Assembly (NCBI GenBank): GCA_027493885.1
Contig: JAOSJZ010000001.1
Location: forward strand, 2,846,622 to 2,910,621
Length of the DNA stretch: 64,000 nt
Direction of reading: 5' to 3'
DNA from: Gaiella sp.
Lineage (GTDB): Bacteria; Actinomycetota; Thermoleophilia; Gaiellales; Gaiellaceae
The notes beneath the pieces were generated by a model, which was given only the letters and a program-made list of their open reading frames with translations, did not search any database and was not told where the DNA came from. Positions 53,809-62,543 of the stretch are shown one piece after another. The position numbers and the translations under genes are program-made. Each line of letters opens with the position of its first letter. Positions within the stretch are counted from its first letter, which is position 1.

Positions 53809-54708
53809 GTGCGCTGGAAGCGCGTTCCCGGCCGGGGCGACATCGAGGACCGCCGCGGGCAGTCGAGCGGCCCGTTCGGTGGCGGCGGCGGTAGGTTGCC
53901 GATCCCGATGGGGGTCGGCGGCGGAGGCATCGGCCTGATCCTGGTCGTCGTCCTCGCCCTTCTCTTCGGGGGAACATCCTCGGTGGCGGGGGAGGCGGGC
54001 CGCTCTCTCCCGGCGGGATCGACGAGACCGTACCGCCGGCCTCCTCCGGCTCGGCGCCCGGCCCCGGGACGGGCTCGGACAGTGCCAACGACGAGGCGTT
54101 CGAGTTCGCCAAGTTCGTCTCGAGCGACGCGCAGGACCTGTGGACGCAGATCTTCCAGCGGTCGGGCAAGCAGTACACGCGGGCGCCGGTCGTGATCTTC
54201 ACCTCGGGCACGACGAGCGGGTGCGGGCCGGCGTCGTCGGCGACGGGGCCCTTCTACTGTCCGCTCGACCAGAAAGTCTACCTCGATCTCTCCTTCTTCC
54301 GGGAGCTGTCGCGCCGGTTCGGCGCTCCTGGCGACTTCGCGGCGGCCTACGTGATCGCCCACGAGATCGGCCACCACATCCAGAGCGAGCTCGGGATCGA
54401 GCAGCAGGTCCGGCGCAAGCAGCAGGAGGACCCCGGGCCGGGCGAACGTCTACTCCGTCCAGCTCGAGCTCCAGGCCGACTGCTTCGCCGGTGTCTGGGC
54501 ACGCTCGACGTACGACCGCGGCCTGCTCGACCCCGGTGACATCGAGGAGGGCTTGCGCGCGGCGGCCGCGGTCGGTGACGACCGGCTCGGCGCGCGAAGC
54601 CGTGAGCAGTGGACGCACGGCTCGTCGGAGCTGCGCCAGCAGTGGTTCAAGACGGGCTTCGACTCGGGCAATCCCGGCGACTGCGACACGAGCGGCGTCG
54701 ACGTCTGA
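53809..54708 (+). pseudogene. YpfJ-type neutral zinc metallopeptidase with two compensating frameshifts
   Basis: The frame starts GTG 53809 with WKRVPGRGDIEDRRG and a membrane helix LPIPMGVGGGGIGLILVVVL. At the G run 53968-53972 one base is lost; the second frame carries FAKFVSSDAQDLWTQIFQRS, FYCPLDQKVYLDLSFFRELS and the zinc motif [12 protein letters not shown]. At about 54427 one base is gained, and the first frame returns with [14 protein letters not shown], which holds the third ligand region. The sum is a normal 299-residue protein, so the shifts look like sequencing errors or very recent mutations. Confidence 0.82.
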
Positions 54709-54774
54709 CAGCGCCGCGCACGACGGCCCGATCTCGTGCTCGGGCGCGTGCGCGGCCGGCCGAAAGGCCACGTC

Positions 54775-54944
54775 GGTGTCAGACACTGCGTTTCGTCAAG
54801 TCGGCGAGTTCGGGCATGGCCGGCTTCGCCGACACGCGGCGGAGCCGCGTCCACGATCCCCGAAGCCATGCGGGATCTCGTCCTGTGGAGTATTCGGCAC
54901 GAGATCGGCACGAATCCCCCTTGACAAGAACGGTGTCTGACACC
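54775..54944. mobile_element. MITE/REPIN-like repeat unit with 12-bp terminal inverted repeats
   Basis: Ends GGTGTCAGACAC (54775-54786) and GTGTCTGACACC (54933-54944) are perfect complements bounding 170 bp without a gene. Both ends continue with TCAA/TTGA pairs near GTTTCG and CAAGAACG. The GGTGTCTGACACC type of palindrome is known from REP-like elements moved by Y1 transposases. It fills most of the gap before mmsA. Confidence 0.6.
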
Positions 54945-55027
54945 GCCCCTCGCCCCACGCGCGCCAGGCGCGCCGCCCCGCCGCCCCGCGATACCCTCCG
55001 AGGACACCTTTTCGAGAGGAGTCAGCG

Positions 55028-56560
55028 ATGACGGAGCTTGCCGAGGCGCCCGCCGCCGGGCGCGACGAGGCGATCACGAGGATCCCCCACTGGATCGGCG
55101 GAAAGCGGGTCGAGGGCACGTCCGGGCGGAGCGGCCCGGTCTTCAACCCCGCCACGGGCGTGCAGTCCAGCGCGGTCGACTTCGCCTCGGTCGAGGAGAT
55201 CGGCGGTGCGGTGCGCAACGCCGCCGAGGCGTGGCAGTCGTGGCGGACGTACTCGCTCGCCAAGCGCGCGGAGCTCTTCTTCCGCATCCGCGAGCTCTTC
55301 CACGCGCACCGGGAGGACCTGGCGAAGCTCCTCACCGCCGAGCACGGCAAGGTGCTCTCGGACGCGATGGGCGAGGTCGCACGCGGGCTCGAGGTGATCG
55401 AGTACGCCTGCGGGATCCCGACCCTGATCAAGGGCGAGTTCTCCGAGCAGGCCTCGACCGGGATCGACGTCTACTCGATCCGCCAGCCGCTCGGCGTCGT
55501 CGCCGGCATCACGCCGTTCAACTTCCCCGCGATGGTGCCCATGTGGATGTGGGCGCCCGCGATCGCCTGCGGCAACTGCTTCGTGCTCAAGCCTTCCGAG
55601 AAGGACCCGTCCGCCTCGCTCCTGACGGCGGAGCTGCTCAAGGAGGCCGGGCTCCCCGACGGCGTCTTCAACGTCGTCAACGGCGACAAGGTGGCCGTCG
55701 ACGCGCTGCTCGAGCATCCGGACGTCGCCGCCGTCTCGTTCGTCGGCTCGACCCCGATCGCACGCTACATCTACGAGACCGGGACGAAGCACGGCAAGCG
55801 CGTGCAGGCGCTCGGCGGGGCGAAGAACCACATGATCGTGCTGCCGGACGCCGACGTCGAGATGGCGGCCGACGCGGCGGTCTCGGCCGGGTACGGCTCG
55901 GCCGGCGAGCGCTGCATGGCGGTCTCGGTGCTGGTCGCGGTGGGCGACGTCGCCGACCCGCTCGTCGAGGCGATCAGGGAGCGCCTGCCGAAGGTCAAGG
56001 TCGGCAACGGTCTCGAGCCCGAGTCGGAGATGGGCCCGCTCGTCACCCGCGAGCACCGCGACAAGGTCGCGTCGTACATCGCGTCGGGCTCCGAGCAGGG
56101 CGCGACCGTCGTCGCGGACGGCCGCGAGACGGCTCCCGACGGCGACGGCTTCTTCCTCGGCGTCTCCCTGCTCGACAACGTCACGACCGAGATGGACGCC
56201 TACCGGGACGAGATCTTCGGGCCGGTGCTCTCCGTCGTCCGGGCCAAGAGCTATGACGAGGCCCTTGGCCTCGTCAACGACAACCCCTACGGGAACGGCG
56301 TCGCGCTCTTCACCCGCGACGGCGGCGTCGCCCGCCGGTTCCAGTTCGACGTCACCGCGGGCATGGTCGGGATCAACGTCCCGATCCCCGTCCCCGTCGC
56401 CTACTACTCGTTCGGCGGCTGGAAGGCGTCGCTGTTCGGGGACTCGCACGCCTACGGGCCCGAGTCGATCCACTTCTACACGAGGGGCAAGGTGGTGACG
56501 TCCCGGTGGCCCGATCCTGCGACGAGCAAGGTCGACCTGGGATTCCCGCAGACGCGCTGA
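55028..56560 (+). CDS. mmsA: methylmalonate-semialdehyde dehydrogenase (CoA-acylating)
   Basis: The 510-residue aldehyde dehydrogenase has GITPFNFPAMVPMWMWAPAI, ALGGAKNHMIVLPDAD, the nucleophile in GSAGERCMAVSVLVA and EIFGPVLSVVRAKSYDEALG. GGAKNHM in place of the usual GGKSP and the ERCMA Cys are typical of MmsA/IolA, which converts methylmalonate semialdehyde or malonate semialdehyde with CoA and NAD into propionyl- or acetyl-CoA (valine, beta-alanine and inositol breakdown). ATG 55028 follows GAGAGGAG. No other pathway gene is adjacent. Confidence 0.93.
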   Translation: MTELAEAPAAGRDEAITRIPHWIGGKRVEGTSGRSGPVFNPATGVQSSAVDFASVEEIGGAVRNAAEAWQSWRTYSLAKRAELFFRIRELFHAHREDLAKLLTAEHGKVLSDAMGEVARGLEVIEYACGIPTLIKGEFSEQASTGIDVYSIRQPLGVVAGITPFNFPAMVPMWMWAPAIACGNCFVLKPSEKDPSASLLTAELLKEAGLPDGVFNVVNGDKVAVDALLEHPDVAAVSFVGSTPIARYIYETGTKHGKRVQALGGAKNHMIVLPDADVEMAADAAVSAGYGSAGERCMAVSVLVAVGDVADPLVEAIRERLPKVKVGNGLEPESEMGPLVTREHRDKVASYIASGSEQGATVVADGRETAPDGDGFFLGVSLLDNVTTEMDAYRDEIFGPVLSVVRAKSYDEALGLVNDNPYGNGVALFTRDGGVARRFQFDVTAGMVGINVPIPVPVAYYSFGGWKASLFGDSHAYGPESIHFYTRGKVVTSRWPDPATSKVDLGFPQTR

Positions 56561-56669
56561 GCCGAGCAGCTCGCCGCGGGCTGGCTGTTGACCGGCCGGC
56601 CCCGGTACGTGCACAATCGCCGACGACCGGCCGGGGCGGACCTGCGGCGCCGCCCCGGTCGTCGAGCTC

Positions 56670-58016
56670 GTGAGCCGCGTCCTCGTCGAGGGATTCGACC
56701 GCGATGCGGTCGCTCTCGCCCGTCTCCTCGCGCGAGAGGGCCGGCGGGTGACGCTCGCGGGGACGGGGAATGCGTCGCAGCAGGCGCTCGAGCTGCGCGC
56801 CTCGGGCGTCGTCGTCCGCGCCCGCGCAGGGCTCGACACCGAGCCCGGGCAGTTCGAGGAGGCGTTCCTCGACGTCTGGACGCCCGAGGTCGCGCCGCGC
56901 GTCGGGCTCCTGCGCGAGAGCGGGTGCGTCGTGCGCTGTCTCGCGGACCTCGTGCTCGAGCGCTCGCCGGTGCCCACGATCGGCGTGACGGGCACGGCGG
57001 GGAAGACGACCACGGCGGCGTTCCTCGCCTTTCTCCTGCGGAGCGCAGGGGTCGGCCTGCACACGGGCACGGCACCGGCGGCGAACCTGTGGCCGACCGC
57101 CGAGCTCCTGCCGCCGCCGGCGGACGGCGTCGTACTGATGGAGCTCACGAGCTCGCACCTGTGCTTCACGAACCGCAGCCCGAGCGTCGCGGTGCTCACC
57201 TGCTTCTGGCCCGACCACCTCGAGCTCCACGGCTCGCTCGAGCGCTACCGGGCCGCGAAGGAGGCGATCGTCCGCAGCCAGAGCGCCGACGACGTCGTCG
57301 TCGTGAACGCCGACGATACGGACGCGTCCGCAATCGCGACCTTCTCGGCCGGGCACCGCTTCGGCTTCTCGGTCACGCGGGAGCTGGAGTTCGGCGCCTT
57401 CGTCACCGGCCGCAGCGTCGTTCTGCGCGACGCGGAGGGCGAGCGCTCGTTCCGGCTCCCCCCGCGTCTCGACGACCCCCGCCTGCAGGCGCTGCTCGCC
57501 GCGGCGGCGACCGCGCTCGCGGTCGGCGCCCTGCCCGACAAGCTGCGCGCCCCCGACAGCCCGCCGCCGCACCGCGCGACACCAGTCGGTCGCCTCGGCA
57601 CGACCGAGCTCGTCGACGACGGCATGGCCGCGACGCCCAGCAAGACCGCGGCCGGGCTCCACGGGCACCGAGACGGCTCCGTCGTCCTCGTCTGCGGCGG
57701 CGAGCTCGAGAGCGCAGGACTGCCCGTCCACGCCTCGCCCGAGGAGCAGGCGCTGCTCGAGGAGGCATGCGCAGAGGCGCGCCGCGTCGCACGCCTCGTC
57801 GTCCTCTTCGGCCCGGCCGCAGCCCGCCTGGCGCCGCATTTCGACCGCACGCGAACGCTCCGCGTGTCGGCACTCGACGAGGCGATCGAGCTCGCCTCGA
57901 GCCGCGCCGAGGGCGCCGAGGTGCTCGTCGTCTCGCCGATGTTCCCGCTCCCGCTGGCCGACCGCGAGCGGATCGGCCCCGCGCTCGAGCACCTCGCGGG
58001 TGCCGGGAACCGCTAG
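56670..58016 (+). CDS. MurD-like Mur ligase family protein
   Basis: The 448-residue protein has the three-domain Mur ligase layout: an N-terminal Rossmann part (VLVEGFDRDAVALARLLARE), the ATP domain with TIGVTGTAGKTTTAAFLAF, ELTSSHLCF and CFWPDHLELHGSLERYRAAK, and a C-terminal domain with DDGMAATPSKTAAGLHGHRD and VLVVSPMF. MurD adds D-Glu to UDP-MurNAc-Ala, but this copy lies outside any cell-division cluster and has weakened substrate motifs, so it may act on another acceptor. GTG 56670 begins the first strand. It is downstream of mmsA with a 109-base gap. Confidence 0.82.
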   Translation: MSRVLVEGFDRDAVALARLLAREGRRVTLAGTGNASQQALELRASGVVVRARAGLDTEPGQFEEAFLDVWTPEVAPRVGLLRESGCVVRCLADLVLERSPVPTIGVTGTAGKTTTAAFLAFLLRSAGVGLHTGTAPAANLWPTAELLPPPADGVVLMELTSSHLCFTNRSPSVAVLTCFWPDHLELHGSLERYRAAKEAIVRSQSADDVVVVNADDTDASAIATFSAGHRFGFSVTRELEFGAFVTGRSVVLRDAEGERSFRLPPRLDDPRLQALLAAAATALAVGALPDKLRAPDSPPPHRATPVGRLGTTELVDDGMAATPSKTAAGLHGHRDGSVVLVCGGELESAGLPVHASPEEQALLEEACAEARRVARLVVLFGPAAARLAPHFDRTRTLRVSALDEAIELASSRAEGAEVLVVSPMFPLPLADRERIGPALEHLAGAGNR

Positions 58017-58043
58017 GGCACGGGCCTTCCGGTACCAGACGTG

Positions 58044-58109
58044 AGTCGGGCACCCACGCGTGCGGCAGGCGTCGCGTGGTTCGTCGGTGCCCGACTGAAG
58101 TCGGGCACC
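58044..58109. repeat. three copies of an 11-bp arm forming alternative hairpins
   Basis: AGTCGGGCACC occurs at 58044-58054 and 58099-58109, with its complement GGTGCCCGACT at 58086-58096. The last two form a near-perfect hairpin with a GA loop; the first can pair with the same complement around an inner CACGCG/CGCGTG stem. Probably a terminator for the Mur ligase gene, or a REP-like unit. Confidence 0.6.
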
Positions 58110-58129
58110 AGGTATGCGAGACTCGCGGC

Positions 58130-58567
58130 GTGCGCGTGACGATGCTCCTCGCCGACTTCGCCCAGGTGTCCGACGGCAAGCTGACGGTTGTCGGCGGCGG
58201 CTGGTCGCTCACCGGACCGGAGCCCGTCCCCTTCGGGATCGCGATCCTGATCCGCGTTCCCTGGGACCAGGCCAACCAGCGCCACGTGATGCGCCTCGAG
58301 CTCCTCGACGCCGACGGCAGCCCGGTCGAGATGGACACGGACGACGGGCCGCAGCCCGTCGTCTTCTTCGACGACGTCCCCTTCGAGGTCGGGCGCCCCG
58401 CCGGGCTCAAGCCCGGGACGCCGCTCGACTTCCCGGTGGCGATCAACTCGGGCCCACTCCCGCTCGAGCCCGGGGTCTACGAATGGCGGCTGACGATCGA
58501 CGGCGAGGCGGACGACGACTGGCGGCTTCCCTTCTCCGTGCGGCTCGAGGAGGAGGACGGCCTATAG
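58130..58567 (+). CDS. DUF6941 family protein
   Basis: The 145-residue beta-rich protein opens MRVTMLLADFAQVSDGKLTV and VGGGWSLTGPEPVPFGIAIL, then WDQANQRHVMRLELLDADGS and PGVYEWRLTIDGEADDDWRL. The start ADxAQVxxGKLxVVGGGW is characteristic of DUF6941, conserved in actinobacteria; the function is unknown. GTG 58130 is the first codon of the conserved block, and no ribosome site is evident. It is convergent with the small membrane protein gene. Confidence 0.8.
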   Translation: MRVTMLLADFAQVSDGKLTVVGGGWSLTGPEPVPFGIAILIRVPWDQANQRHVMRLELLDADGSPVEMDTDDGPQPVVFFDDVPFEVGRPAGLKPGTPLDFPVAINSGPLPLEPGVYEWRLTIDGEADDDWRLPFSVRLEEEDGL

Positions 58568-58580
58568 CGCGCGCTCGCCG

Positions 58581-58868
58581 CTACCGCCCGTCGGCAGGTC
58601 GCGGAGCACGCACGACCTGGACGAGGCCCCAGGCGGACACGACCGCCCAGACGAGCTCGAGCAGAAAGAAGCCCCACTGGGACCCCCGCCACGCGTCGAC
58701 CGTCAAGATCGCCGAGCCGACGAGGTTGACGACGAGGTAGGGGCGCGACCGCGCGTCGAGCACGCCGACCTGCGCGAGCACGAACCCCGCGAGAATGAGA
58801 AGAGCACCCACGATCTGGACGAGCTGGCTCAACGGAAGACCTCCGAGACCGAGGGGAACGCTGGTCAC
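58581..58868 (-). CDS. CBU_0592-like small membrane protein
   Basis: A 95-residue protein with three helices: LSQLVQIVGALLILAGFVLA, YLVVNLVGSAILTVDAWRGS and WGFFLLELVWAVVSAWGLVQ. The pattern, with a polar loop VLDARSRPYLVVN and a Trp/Glu-containing last helix, is that of the CBU_0592 family, of unknown function. ATG 58868. Confidence 0.78.
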   Translation of the reverse strand: MTSVPLGLGGLPLSQLVQIVGALLILAGFVLAQVGVLDARSRPYLVVNLVGSAILTVDAWRGSQWGFFLLELVWAVVSAWGLVQVVRAPRPADGR

Positions 58869-58942
58869 TCGCGTCGTCGTCGGGTCCGGGTACGACGCGC
58901 CTCGTCCGGGGCGGGCTTGGCCGCCGCTGCCAGGATAGCCGC

Positions 58943-60004
58943 GTGACCGGAAGGCTGGTCGTCACCGCGGTCGCCGTCCTCGCGAGCACCGCCGCCGCCG
59001 CGAGCGCGCCCGGCGCGTCCTCGCCAACGCTCGAGCAGCTGGTCGGCGCGCGGCTCGTCGTCGGCATGGACGGCACGTCGCCCACGCCCGCGCTTCTGCG
59101 CCGGATTCGCCTCGGGCAGGTGGGCGGGGTCATCCTGATGGGGCGAAACGTTCGCACCGCGCCGCAGGTACGGGCGTTGACCGCGTCGCTTCGCTCGGCG
59201 GCGAAGGCGGGTCGCAACCCGCTCCTCGTGATGACCGACCAGGAGGGCGGGACCGTGAGACGGTTCCGCTGGGCGCCGCCTGCCGCTTCGGCCGAGGAGA
59301 TGGGGCGACTCGGCGAGACGGCGATCAGACGCCGTGCCCGCAACACGGCCACGGCGCTCGAGCGCCTCGGCATCGACGTCGACCTCGCGCCCGTCGCGGA
59401 CGTGCCGGGTGTTCCGGGATCGTTCGTCGCCGCGCAGCGGCGCGGCTTCTCCGCGATCCCGGCCCGGGCGGCGAAGGACGTGACCGCGTTCGCCGCGGGC
59501 CTGCTCGACGGCGGCGTCGCGCCGGCGCTCAAGCACTTCCCCGGGCTCGGGCTCGCGACGGCTTCGACCGACGACGCGGCCGTGAGGATCGACGCGTCCG
59601 CGGCGGCGCTCGCGCCCGGCCTCCAGCCGTACCGGCGCGCGATCGCCGCCGGGGTCGCGCCGCTCGTGATGGTCGCCAACGCCGCGTACGCGGCCTACGG
59701 CGGGCAGCCCGCTGCGTGGTTGCCCAGCGTCCCCGCCCTTCTCCGAAGGCTGGGCTTCGCGGGGGTGACCATCACCGACGCGCTCGAGCCTCTCGCCACG
59801 ACCCACGGGGTCACGCTCGAGCGGGCGGCGCTCCGCGCGGCGCGAGCGGGCGTGGACTTCCTCCTCTTCGTCGGCTCCGAGCAGTCGACCGAGCGGGTCT
59901 TCGCGTCCCTCCTCGCCGACGCCCGGGCCGGCCGGCTCACGCGCCCCTCCCTCGAGGTGAGCGCCGCCCGGATCGAGGAGCTCGCCGCGACCTACGCGGG
60001 CTAG
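58943..60004 (+). CDS. secreted glycoside hydrolase family 3-like protein
   Basis: The 353-residue protein has a signal peptide (LVVTAVAVLASTAAAASAPG) and a GH3 N-terminal TIM barrel as in NagZ: LLRRIRLGQVGGVILMGRNV, PLLVMTDQEGGTVRRF, LGIDVDLAPVADVPG, APALKHFPGLGLATASTDDA and the nucleophile region GVTITDALEPL. NagZ-type KHFPGHGDT with its catalytic Asp-His dyad is changed here (LGLATASTDD), so the acid/base step may differ or be lost. Likely beta-N-acetylhexosaminidase-related activity in the cell wall. GTG 58943. Confidence 0.82.
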   Translation: MTGRLVVTAVAVLASTAAAASAPGASSPTLEQLVGARLVVGMDGTSPTPALLRRIRLGQVGGVILMGRNVRTAPQVRALTASLRSAAKAGRNPLLVMTDQEGGTVRRFRWAPPAASAEEMGRLGETAIRRRARNTATALERLGIDVDLAPVADVPGVPGSFVAAQRRGFSAIPARAAKDVTAFAAGLLDGGVAPALKHFPGLGLATASTDDAAVRIDASAAALAPGLQPYRRAIAAGVAPLVMVANAAYAAYGGQPAAWLPSVPALLRRLGFAGVTITDALEPLATTHGVTLERAALRAARAGVDFLLFVGSEQSTERVFASLLADARAGRLTRPSLEVSAARIEELAATYAG

Positions 60005-60013
60005 AGTCCCGCG

Positions 60014-60844
60014 GTGCCGAGCCCGCTCGACGTCGCCCGCTCCGTCGCCCTCTACGGGCGCAGCGCCGTTCGCGTCGCCCGCCGCCGCCGTCGTCTGGGC
60101 TCCGAGGAGCGCCTCGTGTTCGTCGTCGGCTCGCCTCGCTCTGGGACGACGTTCACCGGACGGGCGCTCGGTTCGCTGCCCGGCTTCGTCGATCTCGACG
60201 AGGTGCAGCCGTGGAAGGCCGCGATCCCGGGATTGATCGAGAAGCCGGACGACGAGGTCGCGCGCCGAGCGCGCCGCATCCTCGACCGCGTCCGCCGGCT
60301 CGGGCTGGCCGGTGGCCTGCGCGGCGTGGAGCAGACGCCGGAGACGAGCTTCGTGCTCGGGGCGGTGCTCCGCGCGTACCCGCAGGCGGTCGCCGTCCAC
60401 GTCGTTCGCGACGGGCGCGACGTCGCAACCTCGCTGCTCGAGCGCGGCTGGCTGAGTGCCGAGCGGACGGGGGCCGACGACGCGCGGCAGCCGTTCGGGG
60501 TGTACCCGCGGTTCTGGGTCGAGCCAGGCCGGGAGGAGGAGTTCGCGAGCGTCTCGGACGCGACCCGGGCCGCCTGGGCGTGGCGCCGCTACGTCACCGC
60601 CGCGGCCTCGGTGCCCGAGCGGACGGCACTCGTGCGCTACGAGCAGCTCGTGACCGATCCCGCGGCCGCCGCGGCGCCGGTCGCGGCGAGGCTCGACGTC
60701 GAGGAAGACCTCGTCGCGACCGTGTTCGCCGAGGCGCACGACACGTCGGCCGGCCGCTGGCGACGCGACCTCACGGTCGAGCAGCTCGCCGACGTGGAGC
60801 GCGAGGCAGGTTCCGCGCTCGCCGCGCTCGGCTACGAGCCCTGA
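60014..60844 (+). CDS. sulfotransferase family protein
   Basis: A 276-residue PAPS-type sulfotransferase with the 5'-phosphosulfate loop VFVVGSPRSGTTFTGRALGS and the 3'-phosphate motif AVHVVRDGRDVATSLLERGW. The N-terminus is very basic (VRVARRRRRLG). It transfers sulfate from PAPS to a hydroxyl or amine of a small molecule or glycan; the acceptor is unknown. GTG 60014, nine bases after the GH3 gene. Its end overlaps the convergent pgl gene by 13 bases. Confidence 0.88.
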   Translation: MPSPLDVARSVALYGRSAVRVARRRRRLGSEERLVFVVGSPRSGTTFTGRALGSLPGFVDLDEVQPWKAAIPGLIEKPDDEVARRARRILDRVRRLGLAGGLRGVEQTPETSFVLGAVLRAYPQAVAVHVVRDGRDVATSLLERGWLSAERTGADDARQPFGVYPRFWVEPGREEEFASVSDATRAAWAWRRYVTAAASVPERTALVRYEQLVTDPAAAAAPVAARLDVEEDLVATVFAEAHDTSAGRWRRDLTVEQLADVEREAGSALAALGYEP

Positions 60845-61506
60845 GGTCCGGGCGGCGCCGCCGCGACGTCCGCGACCACGAGCGCCCGTTCCCGTGCGAC
60901 CCGGCCGCCGGGGATCGACCGGTCGCCCGCTCGCAGCCGGCGTAGCGCCTCCGCCTTGTCTGCGCCGGTCACGAGCCAGAGCACGCGCCGCGCGCGGTTC
61001 AGCACCGGGTACGTGAGCGTCATCCGCCGGCGCCCCTCGTATGCCCCGGTGACCGCGACGTCGCGTGCGGCGACGTCGAGGACGGGATCGCCCGGGACGA
61101 GCGACGCGGTGTGGCCGTCCGCCCCGAGGCCGAGATGGACGAGGTCGAACGCCTCGGGGAGGCCGGCCGCGTACGCGGCCGCCGCCGCCTCGAGGTCGTC
61201 CGCTCCGACGGGCATCGGATGGACGCCGGCGGCGGCCCCTGGAGGGAGGCTCTCGAGCAGATGCGTGAGGTTACGGTCGAGGTCGCCTTCGGGTGCGACC
61301 CGCTCGTCGACCTGGAAGACGGCGATGCGCTCCCAGCGAAGCGTCTCGCGGAGCGCGGCGAACATCGCCAGAGGGGTACGCCCGCCGGAGACGGCGAACG
61401 TGAACCGGCCGCGGGCGGCGATCGCGTCCGCGGCCGCCTCGGCGACGACCTCGGCGCTTCTTCGCGCGGCCGCCTCCTCGTCGGGCAGGACCTCGACCTC
61501 GAGCAT
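60832..61506 (-). CDS. pgl: 6-phosphogluconolactonase
   Basis: The 224-residue SugarP-isomerase-fold enzyme has the phosphate-binding AVSGGRTPLAMFAALRE, FQVDERVAPEGDLDRNLTHL, and the catalytic FDLVHLGLGADGHTASLVPG. It hydrolyses 6-phosphogluconolactone in the oxidative pentose phosphate pathway. ATG 61506 overlaps the stop of gnd by one base. It is the last gene of the operon pgi - HAD - gnd - pgl. Confidence 0.93.
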   Translation of the reverse strand: MLEVEVLPDEEAAARRSAEVVAEAAADAIAARGRFTFAVSGGRTPLAMFAALRETLRWERIAVFQVDERVAPEGDLDRNLTHLLESLPPGAAAGVHPMPVGADDLEAAAAAYAAGLPEAFDLVHLGLGADGHTASLVPGDPVLDVAARDVAVTGAYEGRRRMTLTYPVLNRARRVLWLVTGADKAEALRRLRAGDRSIPGGRVARERALVVADVAAAPPGPQGS

Positions 61507-62543
61507 CAGCCCTGCTTCTCGTCGTGGCCGCCGAACTGCTTGCGCAGCGCCGACAGCACGCGGTCGCTGAACTCGTCTGCGTCCCGGGACGAGAAGCGCG
61601 AGTAGAGCGCAGTCGTGAGCACGGGCGTGGGAACGCCTTCCTCGATCGCGGCGATCGACGTCCAGCGCCCTTCGCCCGAGTCGGAGACGCGGCCGGTGAA
61701 CTCCTCGAGCGTCGGCGACTCCGTGAGCGCCCGGGCCGTGAGATCGAGCAACCATGAGCCGATCACGCTTCCGCGCCGCCACACCTCGACGACCTCGGCC
61801 AGGTCGATCTCGTAGCGGTAGTGGTCGGGGTGCTCGAGCGGCGCCGTCTCCGCATCCGCCTGTGGTCGGCGATTCCCGGCGTTCGCGTTCGCGAGCACGT
61901 TGAGCCCCTCGGCGTAGGCGGCCATCAGCCCGTACTCGATCCCGTTGTGGACCATCTTCACGAAGTGGCCGGCACCGTTTCGCCCGCAGTGGCAGTAGCC
62001 GTGCTCGGCAGGCGTCGGCTCGCCCGCGCGTCCGGGGGTGCGCGGCGCGGCGTCGACGCCCGGCGCGATCGAGGCGAAGAGCGGGCCGAGCCGATCGACG
62101 ACGTCGTCCTCGCCGCCGATCATCAGGCAGAAGCCGCGCTCGAGCCCGAAGACGCCGCCGCTCGTGCCGCAGTCGACGTGATGGATGCCCCTCTCGCCCA
62201 GCGCCGATGCATGCCGCAGGTCGTCGACGTAGTGCGTGTTGCCGCCGTCGATCACGACGTCGCCCGCTTCGAGCACGTCGCCCAGCGCGGCGACCGTCTC
62301 GTTCGTGATCTTGCCTGCGGGGACCATGACCCACACCGCGCGCGGCCGCTCGAGCTTCGCCGCGAGATCCTCGAGCGACGAGGCCCCGACCGCTCCGTCC
62401 GCCTCGAGCGCCTGCACCGCGTCCGGGGAGACGTCGTAGCCGACGCACCGGTGACCGTCGCGCAGCAGCCGCCGTACGAGCCCGGCGCCCATCCGGCCGA
62501 GCCCGACCATGCCGAGCTGCATCGGTGTGTCCGTTCCCATCAC
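61506..62543 (-). CDS. gnd: 6-phosphogluconate dehydrogenase (decarboxylating, short type)
   Basis: The 345-residue dehydrogenase has the NAD-binding motif QLGMVGLGRMGAGLVRRLLR, DGGNTHYVDDLRHA, the substrate block VDCGTSGGVFGLERGFCLMI and the catalytic GAGHFVKMVHNGIEYGLMAA. The short form (about 330-350 residues) is the GndA/YqeC-like bacterial type, often NAD-dependent. It decarboxylates 6-phosphogluconate to ribulose 5-phosphate. Two Met codons open the frame (62543 and 62540); both are possible. The start overlaps the end of the HAD gene. Confidence 0.93.
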   Translation of the reverse strand: MMGTDTPMQLGMVGLGRMGAGLVRRLLRDGHRCVGYDVSPDAVQALEADGAVGASSLEDLAAKLERPRAVWVMVPAGKITNETVAALGDVLEAGDVVIDGGNTHYVDDLRHASALGERGIHHVDCGTSGGVFGLERGFCLMIGGEDDVVDRLGPLFASIAPGVDAAPRTPGRAGEPTPAEHGYCHCGRNGAGHFVKMVHNGIEYGLMAAYAEGLNVLANANAGNRRPQADAETAPLEHPDHYRYEIDLAEVVEVWRRGSVIGSWLLDLTARALTESPTLEEFTGRVSDSGEGRWTSIAAIEEGVPTPVLTTALYSRFSSRDADEFSDRVLSALRKQFGGHDEKQG

